Assembly: GCA_003645605.1 (NCBI GenBank)
Contig: QNAY01000061.1
Span: 1-7,189 of the forward strand
From: Thermodesulfobacteriota bacterium
Lineage (GTDB): Bacteria > Desulfobacterota > Dissulfuribacteria > Dissulfuribacterales > UBA3076
Direction: 5' to 3'
DNA length: 7,189 bases
Part shown: piece after piece, positions 6,996-7,189 of the stretch
Layout: each line of letters starts with the position of its first letter
How positions within the stretch are numbered: the stretch's first letter is position 1
Made by a program: the position numbers and the translations under genes
Notes under the pieces: generated by a model
What the model was told of the DNA's origin: nothing
Seen by the model: only the letters and a program-made list of their open reading frames with translations
The model's database searches: none

Positions 6996-7073
6996 GTTTG
7001 TAGTTATTTATTCCTAATCTGGATAAACTGGAACAGTGCCTAAAGTTAAGGTATCGCTTCGCTCCAGCTATTT
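6996..7073. other. Upstream region of the dikinase gene, no clear promoter
   Basis: This stretch separates the dikinase start from the right repeat arm. I cannot find a convincing -35/-10 pair on the minus strand. AGGA lies 16 nt before the ATG, too far for an ordinary Shine-Dalgarno. AGTGCCTA at 7035-7042 recurs as AGTGCCTG at 7074-7081, a direct repeat at 39 bp spacing; between them lies GGTATCGCTTCGCTCC (7050-7065), whose CGCTTCGCTC resembles CGCTTTGCTC (72-81) within the palindromic repeat. The region may be a decayed part of the neighbouring element. Confidence 0.4.
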
Positions 7074-7090
7074 AGTGCCTGAACGAAAAC
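7074..7090. repeat. Outer terminal inverted-repeat arm of the right repeat copy
   Basis: AGTGCCTGAACGAAAAC here is the inverted partner of 101-117 with one mismatch in 17. It abuts the 100-bp core (sharing base 7090), as a terminal inverted repeat of the same element family should. Confidence 0.75.
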
Positions 7091-7189
7091 CCCTCTTTTT
7101 GTCATTTCGACCGTAGGGAGAAATCTTTAATGCCTGTATTTTCAGTACGATAAGATTTCTCGCTTTGCTCGAAATGACAGTTTTGGTTA
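7090..7189. repeat. Right copy of the 100-bp palindromic repeat, identical to the left window end
   Basis: Identical to bases 1-100 in direct orientation, with the same two stems (7100-7110 with 7169-7179, and 7118-7127 with 7152-7161). It lies about 95 bp upstream of the dikinase start and ends exactly at the window edge, so the element's other arm would lie outside. An exact prefix-suffix match can mean a circular molecule or, more likely given the housekeeping genes between, assembly stopping at two copies of a dispersed repeat. Confidence 0.9.

Noticed and set aside
7011..7073. Sigma-70 or sigma-54 promoter for the dikinase
   Set aside because: I tried several -35/-10 and GG-N10-GC pairings on the minus strand and none matched well enough to report.
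1..7189. Complete circular plasmid or phage, from the identical ends
   Set aside because: No replication, mobilisation or phage gene; all four genes are chromosomal in type and the shared ends are a palindromic repeat.

Overview
The window is a compact, one-directional piece of a bacterial chromosome. Four genes are read on the minus strand and fill nearly all of it. In transcription order they are a 1425-residue PPDK-like dikinase of unusual architecture (6995 to 2718), pgk for phosphoglycerate kinase (2630 to 1437), tpiA for triose-phosphate isomerase (1440 to 667) and secG for the SecYEG translocase subunit (652 to 116). The spacing suggests one operon: an 87-bp gap between the dikinase and pgk, a 4-bp ATGA overlap between pgk and tpiA, and 14 bp between tpiA and the start I prefer for secG. 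No gap exceeds 300 bp, and I see no RNA gene, CRISPR array or transposase.

The organism is probably a Gram-negative bacterium. The pgk-tpiA-secG order is common there, and the moderate base composition, short dispersed palindromes and PPDK-like giant next to pgk would fit a member of the Desulfobacterota (former Deltaproteobacteria). This is an inference from gene style and order; no marker gene here settles it.

The most interesting object is the dikinase. Its C-terminal third has a complete-looking PPDK-type ATP-grasp domain and a phosphohistidine swivel domain with the GGxTSHAA motif. The PEP/pyruvate-binding barrel that normally follows is absent: the protein stops about 13 residues after the swivel domain and pgk begins 87 bp later. 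In front of the ATP-grasp lie about 930 mostly helical residues that I do not recognise. The enzyme should be able to phosphorylate its own histidine from ATP, but the final acceptor is unknown. It is apparently co-expressed with two enzymes of the triose-phosphate/3-phosphoglycerate segment of central carbon metabolism.

The first and last 100 bases are identical in direct orientation. They are the core of a short palindromic repeat whose outer arms (17 bp, one mismatch, inverted) lie just inside the two ends. The window therefore looks like a contig cut at two copies of a dispersed MITE- or REP-like element. It could be mistaken for a circular molecule. The secG stop codon lies partly within the left outer arm.
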